Source: DATBAK01 sp036787815 (GTDB lineage Bacteria > Actinomycetota > Acidimicrobiia > IMCC26256 > PALSA-610). From it: DNA of 22,161 nucleotides. The notes under the pieces were generated by a model that had not been told where the DNA came from, did not search any database, and saw only the letters and a list, made by a program, of their open reading frames with translations. The stretch lies in NCBI GenBank assembly GCA_036787815.1, contig DAIQOP010000026.1, positions 1-22,161 of the forward strand, in the 5' to 3' direction. Below, piece after piece: positions 1 through 8,218 of the stretch. The translations under genes were made by a program, and so were the position numbers. Positions within the stretch are counted from its first letter, which is position 1; every line of letters starts with the position of its first letter.

Positions 1-464
1 AACCGGTAGCGAAGCTGCGCGAGCTCGACTTGCAGCATGCCTTCCTGGCTCGTCGCGTGCTGGGCGAAGATGTCGAGAATCAGCGCGACCCGGTCGACGA
101 CGTCGCGCGCGAACAGCTTCTCGAGGTTGCGCTGCTGCGCGGGTGTGAGCTCGTCGTCGAACACCACGACGTCGATGTCGAGCCCTTCACTCAGCTCGCG
201 TAGCTCCTCGGCCTTGCCCTTGCCGACGTAGGTGGCCGGGTCGGGAGTCGTCCGCCGCTGGAGGGTCAGGTGCACGGGCTCGGCACCGGCCGTCTCGGTG
301 AGGAGCGCGAGCTCCTCGAGCGACTCCTCGGCCGCCTCGATGCTCCGGGCGCCGTAGCCGGTGCCGACGAGCAGCGCCCGTTGGCGGACGACGGTGAAGT
401 CGGTCTCGGTCGCGGTGAGACGCCGGCGGCCCCGGCCGGTCGGCGCCGGCTCGCGTCGGCTCAA
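1..464 (-). CDS. hflX: GTPase HflX, N-terminal part (runs off left edge)
   Basis: HflX is a ribosome-associated GTPase that splits stalled or hibernating 70S ribosomes. About 154 codons are visible. The translation carries the family's N-terminal domain: a glycine-rich VGKGKAEEL segment, then VVFDDELTPAQQRNLE, then DRVALILDIFAQHATSQEG and the coiled part beginning MLQVELAQLRYR. The G domain lies outside the window. The best start is TTG at 464, which overlaps the dapF stop codon (TTGA overlap), so translation is probably coupled to dapF; no other start codon is clearly better. It is the last visible gene of the miaB-miaA-dapF-hflX run, the usual actinobacterial order. Family identity is firm; the TTG start is inference. 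Confidence 0.9.
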   Translation of the reverse strand, partial: MSRREPAPTGRGRRRLTATETDFTVVRQRALLVGTGYGARSIEAAEESLEELALLTETAGAEPVHLTLQRRTTPDPATYVGKGKAEELRELSEGLDIDVVVFDDELTPAQQRNLEKLFARDVVDRVALILDIFAQHATSQEGMLQVELAQLRYR

Positions 465-1306
465 TGCCCGATTCCGATGTTCTCGAGATCGACGTCGACG
501 TCGAACACGTGGACCACCGGGCCGCCGAGCATGATCGTCTCCCCCAGCCGCACCCGCAGCTCGCCGCCGGGCACCACCACGGTGACCACCGTGTCGACCA
601 GATCGCGACGGTGCGCGACCGCCGCGGCCGCGCACGCACCGGTGCCGCACGAGAGCGTCTCGCCGACACCGCGCTCCCAGACCCGCATGCGTATTCGGTC
701 GCGCGCGTCGACGGCGACGAACTCGACGTTCGTGCGTTGCGGGAACCGCTCGTCGCGCTCGAGCCGGCCGCCGTGCTGCGTCACGCGCGCCTCGTCGGGA
801 TCGTCGACGAAGAGCACGAGATGGGGATTGCCCATCCCGGCCGCGTCGCCGCGGTATGCGACTCCGTGCACGGTCGCCTCGAGATCGGTCGCGTCCGGCA
901 CGTCGAGCCCGATCGCCGCGGGATCGAACGTGACCGCGCCCATGTCGACGTCGGCCGATACGACGGCGCCAGTGTCGTCGCGCTCAAGCGCGACCAGCCG
1001 CCGGCCCGCGACGGTGTCGACGACGAGCGAGTCGGTGGTCCCGAATCCGGCCCGGGCCGCGACGTACGCGAGGCACCGAAGCCCGTTGCCGCTCATCTCG
1101 GCCTCACCACCGTCGGCGTTGCGGAGCGTCATCGCGCAGTCGGCGCCGCCGGTGCCGGGACGCAACGTGAGGAGGCCGTCGGCACCGACCCCGCGGTGGC
1201 GGTCGCAGAGCGCGATGGCCGCCTCGGCTCCGAGCGGCTCCGACGCCTCGTGCACGAGGAAGTCGTTTCCCGTCGCGTGCAGCTTGGCCAGGCGCACGAC
1301 GGTCAT
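461..1306 (-). CDS. dapF: Diaminopimelate epimerase
   Basis: Converts LL- to meso-diaminopimelate in the cytoplasm, supplying lysine and peptidoglycan cross-links. With the ATG at 1306 the protein has 281 aa. The substrate motif HATGNDF sits at residues 10-16. The two catalytic cysteines are in SGNGLRC (Cys78) and GETLSCGTGACA (Cys220), the pair expected of a PLP-independent epimerase. The frame is open ten codons further upstream, but the ATG at 1306 is preferred: it overlaps the miaA stop in an ATGA arrangement, and homologues begin close to this point. Its own stop overlaps the hflX start. All key residues are present. Confidence 0.96.
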   Translation of the reverse strand: MTVVRLAKLHATGNDFLVHEASEPLGAEAAIALCDRHRGVGADGLLTLRPGTGGADCAMTLRNADGGEAEMSGNGLRCLAYVAARAGFGTTDSLVVDTVAGRRLVALERDDTGAVVSADVDMGAVTFDPAAIGLDVPDATDLEATVHGVAYRGDAAGMGNPHLVLFVDDPDEARVTQHGGRLERDERFPQRTNVEFVAVDARDRIRMRVWERGVGETLSCGTGACAAAAVAHRRDLVDTVVTVVVPGGELRVRLGETIMLGGPVVHVFDVDVDLENIGIGH

Positions 1307-2277
1307 GCGGCGGCCACGACACGGTCCGGGCGCCACAGCTCACGGACGATGCCGAGCAGTCGTTGCGGGTCGCCGCTCGTCCCGAGCCAGGTGATCCTCG
1401 GATCGCGCCGGAACCACATCCGCTGGCGGCGGGCGAAGGCGCGGGTGCGCCGGACCACGAGGTCGAGCGCGACCTCGAGCGTGGGGACCTCGCCGCGCCG
1501 GTAGGCGAGCATCTCGCGGTAGCCGATCGCCTGCGCCGCGCTGCGCGACAGACCCTCGGGAAGCACGGCGAGTGCGCCGACCTCGTCGACAAACCCGGCA
1601 TCGATCATGGCGCCGACCCGGTTCGCGATGCGCAGCGCCTGCGCCTGGCGCGGGAGCCACACCCCGACCATCCGGACCGCGACCGCCGGTGGGCCGAAGT
1701 GGTCGACGCCGGGGCCGAACGACGAGAACGGGCGGCCGGTGAGGTGGATGACCTCGAGCGCGCGCACGATGCGGCGCCGGTTCAGCGGCTCGATACGGGC
1801 GGCGGCGGCCGGATCGAGGGCCTCGAGCTCGCGGTACGCGTGCCGCAGGCCCTCGACCTCTGCGGTCGCGGCCTCGAGCTCGGCCCGCCGCACCGGGTCT
1901 TCTCCCGGGATCCGGAGATCGTCGATCACCGACCGCACGTAGAGGCCGGTCCCGCCGACGAGCAGCGCCCGATGCCCGCGCGCCTCGATCGCCCGGATCG
2001 CCTCGCGCGCGCCGGTCTGCGTGCGCGCGACCGACCACTCGTCGGACGGGTCGGCCACGTCGACCAGATGGTGCCGCACCGCCGCGCGTTCGGCGACGGT
2101 CGGCTTCGCGGTGCCGATGTCCATGCCCCGGTACACCTGCATGGAGTCGAGCGACACGATCTCGACATCGCCCAGCTCGCGGGCGAGGGCGAGTGCGAGC
2201 GCCGACTTGCCCGACGCGGTCGGCCCGACGAGCGCCAGGTGGGGCATGGGCCGCCCGGCGCTCACGTCAGCTGCCAC
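1303..2277 (-). CDS. miaA: tRNA dimethylallyltransferase MiaA
   Basis: Transfers a dimethylallyl group to N6 of A37 in tRNAs reading UNN codons; MiaB, encoded just upstream, methylthiolates the same base. The P-loop GPTASGKS is at residues 18-25 when counted from GTG 2277 (324 aa). It is followed by SLDSMQVYRGMDIGTAKP, the conserved diphosphate/tRNA-binding motif, and by LLVGGTGLYVRS. The GTG start abuts the miaB TGA directly (TGAGTG). An internal ATG ten codons later (2247) would begin right before the P-loop sheet, so the start is uncertain by ten residues. The stop overlaps dapF by 4 nt. Placing both i6A and ms2i6A genes side by side indicates one modification operon. Confidence 0.96.
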   Translation of the reverse strand: MAADVSAGRPMPHLALVGPTASGKSALALALARELGDVEIVSLDSMQVYRGMDIGTAKPTVAERAAVRHHLVDVADPSDEWSVARTQTGAREAIRAIEARGHRALLVGGTGLYVRSVIDDLRIPGEDPVRRAELEAATAEVEGLRHAYRELEALDPAAAARIEPLNRRRIVRALEVIHLTGRPFSSFGPGVDHFGPPAVAVRMVGVWLPRQAQALRIANRVGAMIDAGFVDEVGALAVLPEGLSRSAAQAIGYREMLAYRRGEVPTLEVALDLVVRRTRAFARRQRMWFRRDPRITWLGTSGDPQRLLGIVRELWRPDRVVAAA

Positions 2278-3678
2278 TCACTCCACCGTCACGGGGATGC
2301 GCCGCCGCCCGCCGATCCGACCGGGCCGGGGGTCGCCGACGATGCGCCCGCGCATCCAGTGCGGCGCCGCGTCGGTGACGACGACGTCGACGAGATCACC
2401 GGGTCCGACGCCCCGCTCGGGGGCGAAGTGCACGAGCTTGTTCTGACGGGTGCGACCCGAGAGCACGCTCGGGTCCCGCTTCGAGGGCCCGTCGACCAGC
2501 GCCTCTTCGACGCGGCCGATGCGATCGCGGTGACGCACGAGCGCGTGACCCTCGACGACTTCGAGCAGCCGGCCCATGCGCTCCTGCACGACCTCGGGCG
2601 CGATGAAGTCGGCCACCATCTCCGCGGCCTCGGTGCCGGGCCGCGGCGAGAAGATGAACGTGTAGGCCGCGTCGAAGGCGGCTTCGTCGGCCACCTCGAG
2701 CGTGCGCTCGAAGTCGGATTCGGTCTCCCCCGGGAAACCGATGATCACGTCCGTGGTGACGGCGAGGTCGGCAATCGCGGCGCGTGCCGCGGCGAGCCGT
2801 TCGAGGTACCGGGCCGCGGTGTAGCCGCGATGCATGCGGGCCAGAGTGCGATCGCTGCCGGACTGGAGCGGGAGGTGCAGGTGCTCGCACACCGACGCGC
2901 GCCGGGCCATCGCCTCGATGGTCTCGGTGCGCAGGTCCTTCGGGTGCGGCGAGGTGAAGCGGATCCGCTCGATGCCGTCGACGGCGTCCAGGGCGTCGAG
3001 CAGGTCGGCGAACCGGGGCGCGTACTGGCCGGCCCCGAGGTCGCGCCCGTAGGAGTTGACGTTCTGGCCGAGCACGGTGATCTCGCGCACACCGTCGGCC
3101 GCGAGCGCGGTCACCTCGGAGACGATGTCGCCCAACCGGCGGCTCACCTCGCGCCCGCGCACCTGCGGGACGATGCAGAACGCGCACGAGTTGTCGCACC
3201 CGATCTGGATCGTGACCCAGGCGGAGTGCGCGGACTCCCGGCGCGCGGGGAGCGCGGAGGGGTACGCCTCGTGCTCTTCGAGGATCTCGACGATCGGGCC
3301 CTCGTTGCGCGCCCGGGCCAACAGGCCCGGAGCATGGGCGAGGTTGTGGGTACCGAACACCACGTCGACGTGACCCGCCCGGGCCACGATCTCGTCACGG
3401 TCCTTCTGCGCCAGGCAGCCGCCGACCGCGATCTGCACGTCGGGGCGCAGTTCCTTCAGCGGCTTCAGCGCTCCGAGATGGCCGTAGAACTTCTGGTCGG
3501 CGTTCTCACGGATGCAGCAGGTGTTCAGGACGATGACATCGGCGTCTTCGAGGCTCGCGGCCGCCTCCATCCCGTCGGCCGCGAGCACCCCGGCGATGCG
3601 CTCGGAATCGTGCTCGTTCATCTGGCACCCGTAGGTGCGGATGAAGTACCGGCGAGGCACCGGTGAAGACGTGGTCAC
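2278..3678 (-). CDS. miaB: tRNA-2-methylthio-N6-dimethylallyladenosine synthase MiaB
   Basis: Radical-SAM methylthiotransferase that converts i6A37 to ms2i6A37 in tRNA. From the GTG at 3678 it has 466 aa. The N-terminal UPF0004 domain holds the three ligands of the auxiliary 4Fe-4S cluster (Cys18 in TYGCQMN, Cys54 in NTCCIRENA, Cys88 in GGCLAQ). The radical-SAM triad is CDNSCAFC (Cys161, 165, 168). A C-terminal TRAM domain follows (about residues 395-460). The frame is open 35 codons further upstream, but that stretch is Arg-rich, unlike the family; GTG 3678 lies 8 nt after a TACACT -10-like hexamer (3687-3692), which suggests a leaderless mRNA. It begins the miaB-miaA-dapF-hflX run. Confidence 0.95.
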   Translation of the reverse strand: MTTSSPVPRRYFIRTYGCQMNEHDSERIAGVLAADGMEAAASLEDADVIVLNTCCIRENADQKFYGHLGALKPLKELRPDVQIAVGGCLAQKDRDEIVARAGHVDVVFGTHNLAHAPGLLARARNEGPIVEILEEHEAYPSALPARRESAHSAWVTIQIGCDNSCAFCIVPQVRGREVSRRLGDIVSEVTALAADGVREITVLGQNVNSYGRDLGAGQYAPRFADLLDALDAVDGIERIRFTSPHPKDLRTETIEAMARRASVCEHLHLPLQSGSDRTLARMHRGYTAARYLERLAAARAAIADLAVTTDVIIGFPGETESDFERTLEVADEAAFDAAYTFIFSPRPGTEAAEMVADFIAPEVVQERMGRLLEVVEGHALVRHRDRIGRVEEALVDGPSKRDPSVLSGRTRQNKLVHFAPERGVGPGDLVDVVVTDAAPHWMRGRIVGDPRPGRIGGRRRIPVTVE

Positions 3679-3727
3679 GAGAGTGCAGTGTAGGAGCGCC
3701 ACCGCATTCGCCCGGCGGCGTTTGCCC

Positions 3728-3781
3728 CGCCCTCGGGCCCGCGGCGCGCGATCCCGCCCCCGCCCGAGGGCGAGATCGCGC
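3728..3781. repeat. Two interleaved inverted repeats between recA and miaB
   Basis: An 11-bp perfect inverted repeat has arms CGCCCTCGGGC (3728-3738) and GCCCGAGGGCG (3762-3772). A second 8-bp perfect one has arms GCGCGATC (3746-3753) and GATCGCGC (3774-3781). The arms alternate (A-B-A'-B'), so the two stems interlock as in a pseudoknot, or compete. The site begins 30 nt after the recA stop and ends 50 nt before the miaB start. There is no U-tract, so a classical intrinsic terminator is not shown; a tail-less terminator or attenuator is possible. This 132-bp spacer contains no gene. Confidence 0.55.
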
Positions 3782-3810
3782 ACCTGGGTTTCACTCGAAC
3801 CACTGCCGGC

Positions 3811-4875
<1,065 letters not shown>

Positions 4876-4943
4876 TTCGGATTCCTCCTCGCCGTTGCCG
4901 GCGTTGTGTGCGACCCACGATGGCGGGGAAAGCTGAGACTGGG

Positions 4944-4966
4944 AACGTACCGAGAGGGTGTGACAG
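4944..4966 (-). promoter_or_regulatory. Candidate recA-proximal promoter, PafBC/RecA-NDp-like
   Basis: On the minus strand CTGTCACAC (4958-4966) is followed by exactly 8 nt and TACGTT (4944-4949). The known mycobacterial LexA-independent DNA-damage promoter has TTGTCRGTG-N8-TANNNT. Here the TGTCA core, the spacing and TANNNT match, but the last three bases of the upstream element (CAC against GTG) do not. It would give a leader of about 60 nt for recA. Weak but well-placed match. Confidence 0.35.
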
Positions 4967-5007
4967 TCACTCCGACCGCACCCCTACCGGCCGTGCCGGC
5001 GGGGTTC

Positions 5008-5036
5008 AGCGTAGAGCGAACACGCGTTCGTTTCAA
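5008..5036 (-). promoter_or_regulatory. recA SOS promoter with LexA box in the spacer
   Basis: On the minus strand TTGAAA (5031-5036, -35) and TACGCT (5008-5013, -10) are separated by exactly 17 nt. That spacer begins with CGAACGCGTGTTCG (5017-5030), a perfect match to the actinobacterial LexA consensus core CGAAC-N4-GTTCG. LexA bound there would occlude RNA polymerase, so this should be the SOS-inducible recA promoter, with a leader of about 125 nt. The box is also 56 nt upstream of the divergent methyltransferase gene. Confidence 0.85.
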
Positions 5037-5072
5037 GGATGGTCGCCCTAGTGCCCGCTTGTCCAGGACGGG

Positions 5073-5078
5073 TAGATT
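5073..5078 (+). promoter_or_regulatory. -10 hexamer of the methyltransferase gene
   Basis: TAGATT lies 7 nt before the GTG at 5086, the distance expected when transcription starts at the start codon (leaderless mRNA). No clear Shine-Dalgarno precedes that GTG. No convincing -35 is visible. Confidence 0.4.
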
Positions 5079-5085
5079 CCGGATC

Positions 5086-5718
5086 GTGGGCGGAACGGCG
5101 GGAGAACGGCTACGGGTCGGGCGTGTCGCTCGATCTGCCAAGCGACGGTTGCGGAAGCGCTTCTACCTCGACGGCACGCCGGAGAACCAGTGGTGCCGGG
5201 TCGTCATGAACCGCCGTATCACGGAACATCTCGACGGCCTCGGTTGCGACAAGCTCGACGCGATCGAGGTCAGCGGCAGCCTGCACAAGCGCCGCCCCTG
5301 GAAGACGTATACGTCGACGGACTGGACCACGCTCGACGTATGCGATCCGCCCGACCAGCTCGATCCGCACGACGTGGTCCTCTGCGAACAGGTCTTGGAA
5401 CACGTTCCCGACCCGTGGCGTGCCGCGCAGACCCTGTATGACCTCTGCCGTCCCGGCGGACAGGTCGTCGTGAGCACCCCGTTCCTGATCCCGGTTCACG
5501 GGCCACCCGACTATTGGCGGTTCACGCAGACCGGCATCCGTCTCGTCCTGGAACGCGCCGGGCTCGTCGTGGACGAGACGGGCAGTTGGGGCAGCAAACG
5601 TGCCGCCCGCGGCAACCTCCGTCGCGTGCCGCCGTGGAAGCCGTGGCGATCACTGCGCGATGAGTTCCACTACCCGCTCGTGATCTGGGCGCTCGCTCAC
5701 CGACCCGCCGAGGTCTAG
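5086..5718 (+). CDS. Class I SAM-dependent methyltransferase, substrate unknown
   Basis: 210 aa. The Rossmann-like SAM fold is seen as motif I LDAIEVSGS (residues about 58-65, with S in place of a motif glycine), an acidic post-I segment TTLDV (81-85), VVLCEQVLEHVPDP (97-110, the typical VLEHV of the Methyltransf_11 group) and RPGGQVVVSTPF (122-133). HGPPDYWRFTQTG (138-150) is a signature of a subgroup often found with cell-surface glycan genes, which is recall, not proof. The start is the GTG at 5086 after a TAGATT -10. The gene is divergent from recA and shares its regulatory region, and it converges on thpR. Its arrangement between the recA and cinA operons is unusual; an acquired gene is possible. 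Confidence 0.8.
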   Translation: MGGTAGERLRVGRVARSAKRRLRKRFYLDGTPENQWCRVVMNRRITEHLDGLGCDKLDAIEVSGSLHKRRPWKTYTSTDWTTLDVCDPPDQLDPHDVVLCEQVLEHVPDPWRAAQTLYDLCRPGGQVVVSTPFLIPVHGPPDYWRFTQTGIRLVLERAGLVVDETGSWGSKRAARGNLRRVPPWKPWRSLRDEFHYPLVIWALAHRPAEV

Positions 5719-5761
5719 AGGAGCGTCACGGCGCCCATCCGATCACAGGGCCACCTCGGCG
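5706..5761. repeat. Inverted repeat at convergent gene ends
   Basis: CGCCGAGGT (5706-5714) and ACCTCGGCG (5753-5761) form a perfect 9-bp inverted repeat with a 38-nt loop spanning the 24-bp gap between the methyltransferase and thpR. Each arm lies inside the last codons of one gene. It could act as a bidirectional terminator, but no T-tract is seen. Confidence 0.3.
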
Positions 5762-6342
5762 TGCGGGCGGTACCGCGCTCCCTCGGCCGCGGTGACGCTC
5801 TCGAAGAGCACCAGGCTCTCCGCGATCCACGAGGGCCCGACCCGCGCGCAAGCCCTCGACTCCTCCGCCGCGCGCAGGTCGGCGAGTCGCCCGAGACGCG
5901 CCAGCGTGAGGTGTGCATGGAAGGCGCGCGCGGCGCCGCGCGACCCACCGCGCGCATCGTCGCCCGTCGCACCGACTACCGGAGCCATCGCCTCGCCGAC
6001 ACTCGCGGCGAGTTGCGCCAGCTCACGGGCACCTTCCGTCACGCCGACCCACACGACCGTTGCCCGCCGCGCGTTCGGGAAACCGCCGATGCCGCCGAGC
6101 CGCACACGCGCCGGCGCACCGCGCACCGAGCTCAACGCGTCGGCCGCGGCGTCGAGATCGACGTGCGAGCCGAGGAACTGGAGCGTGAGGTGCCACTGCT
6201 CGCGCGTCGTCCAACGTGGGCTCAGCAAGCGTGGGAGCGCGAGCTCCGCGGGACGGTGCGCGGCCCGCCACGCGACCTTGCCCACGGCATCGAGCACCGC
6301 ACGCGGCGGCACGATCGCGAGGAACGCACGCGAGGTACCCAC
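5743..6342 (-). CDS. thpR: RNA 2',3'-cyclic phosphodiesterase (2H/LigT family)
   Basis: 199 aa. Members hydrolyse 2',3'-cyclic phosphates on RNA ends to 2'-phosphates. The two HxTx motifs that define the 2H phosphoesterase fold are HLTLQFLG (His51, Thr53) and HAHLTLARL (His144, Thr146). FLAIVPP at the N-terminus is the usual first strand. The GTG start at 6342 lies 13 nt after the cinA stop, so it is probably the last gene of rimO-pgsA-cinA-thpR. An Ala/Arg/Gly-rich insertion around residues 125-141 separates the two lobes. Family firm; the exact in vivo RNA substrate is not known for this group. Confidence 0.88.
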   Translation of the reverse strand: MGTSRAFLAIVPPRAVLDAVGKVAWRAAHRPAELALPRLLSPRWTTREQWHLTLQFLGSHVDLDAAADALSSVRGAPARVRLGGIGGFPNARRATVVWVGVTEGARELAQLAASVGEAMAPVVGATGDDARGGSRGAARAFHAHLTLARLGRLADLRAAEESRACARVGPSWIAESLVLFESVTAAEGARYRPHAEVAL

Positions 6343-6355
6343 TCCGGCCGGCCGC

Positions 6356-7588
6356 TCAGGGAAGCGAGTCGAGGCGTTGGCGGACGAGGTTGAGCAGCGA
6401 GATCGTCGCGAACTGGCGAATCCGTTCCCGGTCTCCGGGAAGCCGCGTCGTCACCGCGAACGGCTCATGGCCGGGGAGCGCGATGCCGAAGCACACGGTG
6501 CCCACGGCCCGGTTCTCCTGCTCCGTCGGCCCCGCGACGCCCGTGACCGCGATCCCGACGTCGGCTCCGAGCACGCGCTGCGCGCCGACCGCCATCTGCA
6601 CCGCGGACTCCTCGCTCACGACGAGCTCGGCGGTCACACCGAGCACGTCGCGCTTCACGTCGGATGCGTACGCGCCGATCGTGCCCCGGAAGGTGGCGCT
6701 CGCACCCGTGACGTTCGCGATGCGCGCGCCGATGAGCCCGCCCGTCACCGATTCCGCGACGCCGAGGCTCCAGTTGCGGGCACGCAACCGCGTCAGCACC
6801 GCGTGCTCCATCGTCTCGTCGTCGACGCCGAACACGAGATCGCCGAGGATCCGGCGCAGTTCGGCCTCCTCGGTCTCGACCAGCTTCCGCGCCTCGGCTT
6901 CGGTGGCCGCCTTCGCGGTGACGCGCACCACGAGACCCTCGATGCCGCGCGCGAGGAACGCGATGGTCGGGTTCGTCTGCGCGTCGACGCGGTGGGCGAT
7001 CATCTCCGCGAGCCCCGACTCCGACGCGCCCCAGGTCTTGAGCGAGCGCGACACGATCGCCGAGTGCTCGCCGGCACGCGCGAGCAGGTCGGGCACGACG
7101 TGCTCGGTGATCATCAACTGCATCTCGTAGGGAACGCCGGGAACCGCGTAGACCACCTTGCCGCCGACGGGGCAGCACAACCCCGGCGCGGTGCCGATCG
7201 GATTCGGTATCGGCTCGCCGCCTTCGGGCACATCGGCCTGGCGCAGGTTGTTCTGCGGCATGTCGCGCGCGCGGCTCGAGAACATCGCCGCGATCAGCTC
7301 GACGAGGTCGTCGCGCCGCCGCAGCTCGACGCCCATGAGCTCGGCGATCGCGTCGCGGGTGAGATCGTCCTGGGTCGGGCCGAGCCCGCCGCACACGATC
7401 ACCGCGTCGGCCCGCTCGAGCAGGTCGCGCAACGCCGCGATGATCCGAGCCTGGTTGTCTCCGATCGCGCGGTGCTCGTACGAATCGATCCCCGACGCCG
7501 CGAGCTGCTCGCCGATCCATGCGCTGTTCGTATCGACGATCTGACCGAGCAGCAGCTCGGTCCCGACCGCCAGCACCTCGCACCGCAT
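6356..7588 (-). CDS. cinA: CinA family protein (MoCF domain plus PncC-type amidase domain)
   Basis: 410 aa with both CinA modules. Residues 1-170 form the MoaB/MogA-like (COG1058) domain: VGTELLLGQIVDTNSAWI, CGGLGPTQDDLTRDA and VVYAVPGVPYEM. Residues about 260-405 form the CinA C-terminal domain of the nicotinamide-nucleotide amidase type: AESVTGGLIGARI (278-290) and GIAVTGVAGPT (345-355). The family usually has AESCTGG; here position 281 is Val, while the catalytic Ser280 and the TGG are kept. The likely role is pyridine-nucleotide salvage, deamidating NMN. The start codon ATG abuts the pgsA stop TAG. Confidence 0.93.
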   Translation of the reverse strand: MRCEVLAVGTELLLGQIVDTNSAWIGEQLAASGIDSYEHRAIGDNQARIIAALRDLLERADAVIVCGGLGPTQDDLTRDAIAELMGVELRRRDDLVELIAAMFSSRARDMPQNNLRQADVPEGGEPIPNPIGTAPGLCCPVGGKVVYAVPGVPYEMQLMITEHVVPDLLARAGEHSAIVSRSLKTWGASESGLAEMIAHRVDAQTNPTIAFLARGIEGLVVRVTAKAATEAEARKLVETEEAELRRILGDLVFGVDDETMEHAVLTRLRARNWSLGVAESVTGGLIGARIANVTGASATFRGTIGAYASDVKRDVLGVTAELVVSEESAVQMAVGAQRVLGADVGIAVTGVAGPTEQENRAVGTVCFGIALPGHEPFAVTTRLPGDRERIRQFATISLLNLVRQRLDSLP

Positions 7589-8218
7589 CTAGGAAGGCGT
7601 CCCTTCTGGAGTCGGCTTGGCGCCGCCCGCGGCCTGCGCCTGGCCGTCGCGCTGCCAATCGTGCCAGCCGTGGTGGACGATGTCGGCCGCCGACACGACG
7701 GTGAGCGTGACGACGAGGCCGAGCACGGTCTGTTGCAGGCCGATGTCGTCGGCCGTCCACGGCAGCAGCACCGCGCCGATCGACAGGTACTGGAGGAACG
7801 CCTTGTACTTGCCGAGCGGGCGCGCCGGCAACGAGATGCCGCGCCGCCCCGCGAGCGCGCGGTACGCCGACACGAACACCTCGCGAGCAGCGATCACCGC
7901 GACCGGCCACCACGAGATGTCGCCACGTTGCGCGAGCACCGCGAACGCGCCGAGCACGAGCAGCTTGTCGGCCACCGGGTCGAGGAACGCCCCCGAGCGG
8001 GTGGCGCCGTCGCGACGCGCGAGGAAGCCGTCGAGGCTGTCGGTCGAGGTGATGAGGAACCACAGCGTCACGGCCAACCACGAAGCGCCGTGCCGCCACA
8101 TGAGCGCGAGCGTCGGTACGCCGACGAGGATCCGGGCGAGCGTGAGGAAGTTCGCGGGCGTGGCGAGCGCGGTCTGATCGAACCGCCGTGCGTGCGCGGG
8201 AGTGACCGACCCTCCCAT
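7589..8218 (-). CDS. pgsA: CDP-diacylglycerol-glycerol-3-phosphate 3-phosphatidyltransferase
   Basis: Membrane enzyme that joins CDP-diacylglycerol and glycerol-3-phosphate, the committed step to phosphatidylglycerol and cardiolipin. 209 aa. The CDP-alcohol phosphotransferase signature D-x2-D-G-x2-A-R-x8-G-x3-D-x3-D is complete: DSLDGFLAR at residues 60-68, Gly77, Asp80 and Asp84. Hydrophobic segments flank it (about 24-58, 85-110, 135-175). The ATG at 8218 overlaps the rimO stop by one base (TGATG). The frame is open far upstream inside rimO, but nothing there resembles the family. The tail is hydrophilic (QAQAAGGAKPTPEGTPS). A related CDP-alcohol transferase activity cannot be ruled out. 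Confidence 0.9.
   Translation of the reverse strand: MGGSVTPAHARRFDQTALATPANFLTLARILVGVPTLALMWRHGASWLAVTLWFLITSTDSLDGFLARRDGATRSGAFLDPVADKLLVLGAFAVLAQRGDISWWPVAVIAAREVFVSAYRALAGRRGISLPARPLGKYKAFLQYLSIGAVLLPWTADDIGLQQTVLGLVVTLTVVSAADIVHHGWHDWQRDGQAQAAGGAKPTPEGTPS

Noticed and set aside
1363..3666. 767-codon plus-strand frame opposite miaA and miaB
   Set aside because: Composition shadow of two well-supported minus-strand genes; Arg/Gly/His-rich, no recognisable domain.
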